From assembly GCA_036704825.1 (NCBI GenBank), contig JAUBSN010000039.1:1-64000 (forward strand): a stretch of 64,000 bases of DNA, read 5' to 3'. Made by a program: the position numbers and the translations under genes. Below are positions 63,901 through 64,000 of the stretch, one piece after another; the first letter of the stretch is position 1, and every line of letters begins with the position of its first letter. The notes under the pieces were generated by a model that was not told the DNA's origin, searched no databases, and worked only from the letters and a program-made list of their open reading frames with translations. The DNA is from Microcoleus sp036704825 (GTDB lineage Bacteria; Cyanobacteriota; Cyanobacteriia; Cyanobacteriales; Microcoleaceae).

Positions 63901-64000
63901 CAAAACTGCCACACGGCGGCTGCCCTCTCCACCCAAACGGAAAACATAAAGGTCAAAAACGCGCCCCAGAGTGGCTTCGCCTTCTTCAAACCGAATCGGT
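60925..64000 (-). CDS. Hybrid sensor histidine kinase with PAS/GAF sensors (5' end outside window)
   Basis: At least 1025 codons; the reading frame continues past 64000 (EEGEATLGRVFDLYVF precedes the TTG at 63936), so the true start is missing. Order from the visible end: the tail of a PAS domain (RRVAVLFTDITDRKRREANL), a GAF domain (STADEIVQTVEAKIGDYLQV), two PAS domains (SLFESINDGFALLEVLYDG; FFTLDGRITDANDTFLRMSG), a second GAF (QLVTEDSIQGLYQEIMATAI), a kinase core with His in LSHELRSPLTPILGW and FGGLGLGLAIVRQLVELHGG, then a receiver domain ILIVDDETDIRELVAFVLEQ with phospho-Asp in DILLSDIGMPEMDGY. The receiver makes it a self-contained hybrid kinase. No DNA-binding output domain is seen. Confidence 0.93.
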   Translation of the reverse strand, partial: PIRFEEGEATLGRVFDLYVFRLGGEGSRRVAVLFTDITDRKRREANLAFLAEIAHDFSQLSTADEIVQTVEAKIGDYLQVTTCNFTDVDEANDRVTVHHGWSSPTVPSTVGTFRISHYFSQEFLQASRAGETIVICNTQTDPRTDAAGYALLNIHSFVTVPFHRNQQWTHYIAICHSQPRDWRDDEIQLIEEMSNRIFPRLERARTEQTLRESEAKYRSLFESINDGFALLEVLYDGDNRPIDCRFLEVSPSFEAQTTLRQAEGKTLRELIPSIEPGWFDRYHQALVTNALVHFEMRQDYLNTWFEVDVLPYGNPQNRQVTIVFRNIKERKHAEAALRESQERLQKAISIETVGVLFFTLDGRITDANDTFLRMSGYSRDELRNIADWQELTPPEFWDATSGAAEELAILGKAAPYEKQLIRKDGSRWWGLFSPTRLKGSGRNAECVEFVTDISDRKQAEAAIAADLRDTQLLRDLSAQLVTEDSIQGLYQEIMATAIALTQADAGTVQILDDTTQYLVLLATQGIEQKMVEHFHRVDASSNTPCGLALMSGVRSFVDFDVPESEDPDGSMRLHVEGGLLCAQSTPLISRSGKPIGIVSTHWRTRHRPSERELRFLDLLARQAADSIEQRQAEAQRKQLLEHQQAAREEAEQANRIKDEFLAVLSHELRSPLTPILGWSTLLLNAKIDATKTTQALSTIQRNAKLQSELIDDLLDIARIMRGKLSINVAPVNLASTVRAAMETVRLAAEAKSIQIAASLTEDVGLVLGDCTRLQQVVWNLLSNAVKFTPAGGQVSIRLERCDSSAQITVSDSGQGIAPDFLPHVFDYFRQADGATTRKFGGLGLGLAIVRQLVELHGGTVSVASPGLGQGTTFTVRVPLKPTPSEKKQDVRSTQQFVDLSGIKILIVDDETDIRELVAFVLEQQSAEVIAATSAREALLILPHAKPDILLSDIGMPEMDGYMLIRQVRRLTPEEGGDIPAIAVTAYAGDTHQQQVLAAGFQKHISKPIQPQVLVQAIAHLIHAN

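Overview
The window comes from a filamentous cyanobacterium, most likely an Oscillatoriales member such as Microcoleus or Oscillatoria (inference). The signs are dense GCGATCGC (HIP1) octamers, a bilin-binding phytochrome/cyanobacteriochrome kinase, an ethylene-receptor-like kinase, PEP-CTERM proteins, DUF1822 and DUF3082 proteins, a ModB-ModC fusion, and families of palindromic dispersed repeats in most gaps. There is a 100-N scaffold gap at 40886-40985.

Layout. 1-4120 is an insertion-sequence graveyard: broken IS66, ISAs1-like, IS1-like and IS630 transposases, some nested. 4143-8002 holds a PAS-less phytochrome/CBCR histidine kinase and a NADAR N-glycosidase. 8374-14355 is mostly housekeeping: a decayed geranylgeranyl-reductase gene, pyrH-frr (overlapping), msrB, a fused molybdate permease/ATPase and a secreted TPR protein. 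14634-23615 has a YbjQ-like protein, a four-helix membrane protein, metH, a GNAT enzyme, a retropepsin-like protease and a DUF433/DUF5615 antitoxin-toxin pair whose toxin is frameshifted, separated by many dispersed repeats.

23988-42651 is the most unusual part. After a PEP-CTERM protein come three minus-strand genes transcribed in the order giant protein, RHS protein, orphan RHS tip. The giant protein is about 4100 aa (two DUF4114 domains, a subtilisin-like domain, about 2400 residues of coiled coil, hydrophobic C-terminus). It lies 139 bp upstream of a 1343-aa RHS-repeat protein. That is followed by an orphan RHS C-terminal module whose tip looks like a phospholipase A2 fold. I read this as a candidate secreted, processed polymorphic-toxin locus. 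Dispersed repeats are embedded in frame inside both big genes.

42999-50340 has a small PD-(D/E)XK protein, a LamG PEP-CTERM protein, and a compact plus-strand cassette: sigma-70-like factor, DUF1822 protein, and a pentapeptide/membrane/CHAT-protease protein, with a type IV prepilin 45 bp further on. This looks like a regulated conflict or stress-response module (inference).

50468-64000 returns to chromosomal genes: DUF3082, ispE, rsmA, galK, a cupin, an SRPBCC protein and a hybrid sensor kinase that runs off the window. An ethylene-receptor-like kinase and a nearly intact IS630-type element sit between rsmA and ispE, which are often neighbours in cyanobacteria. A threefold tandem array of about 205-bp structured repeats lies at 58641-59214. 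No rRNA, tRNA or CRISPR array was recognised.
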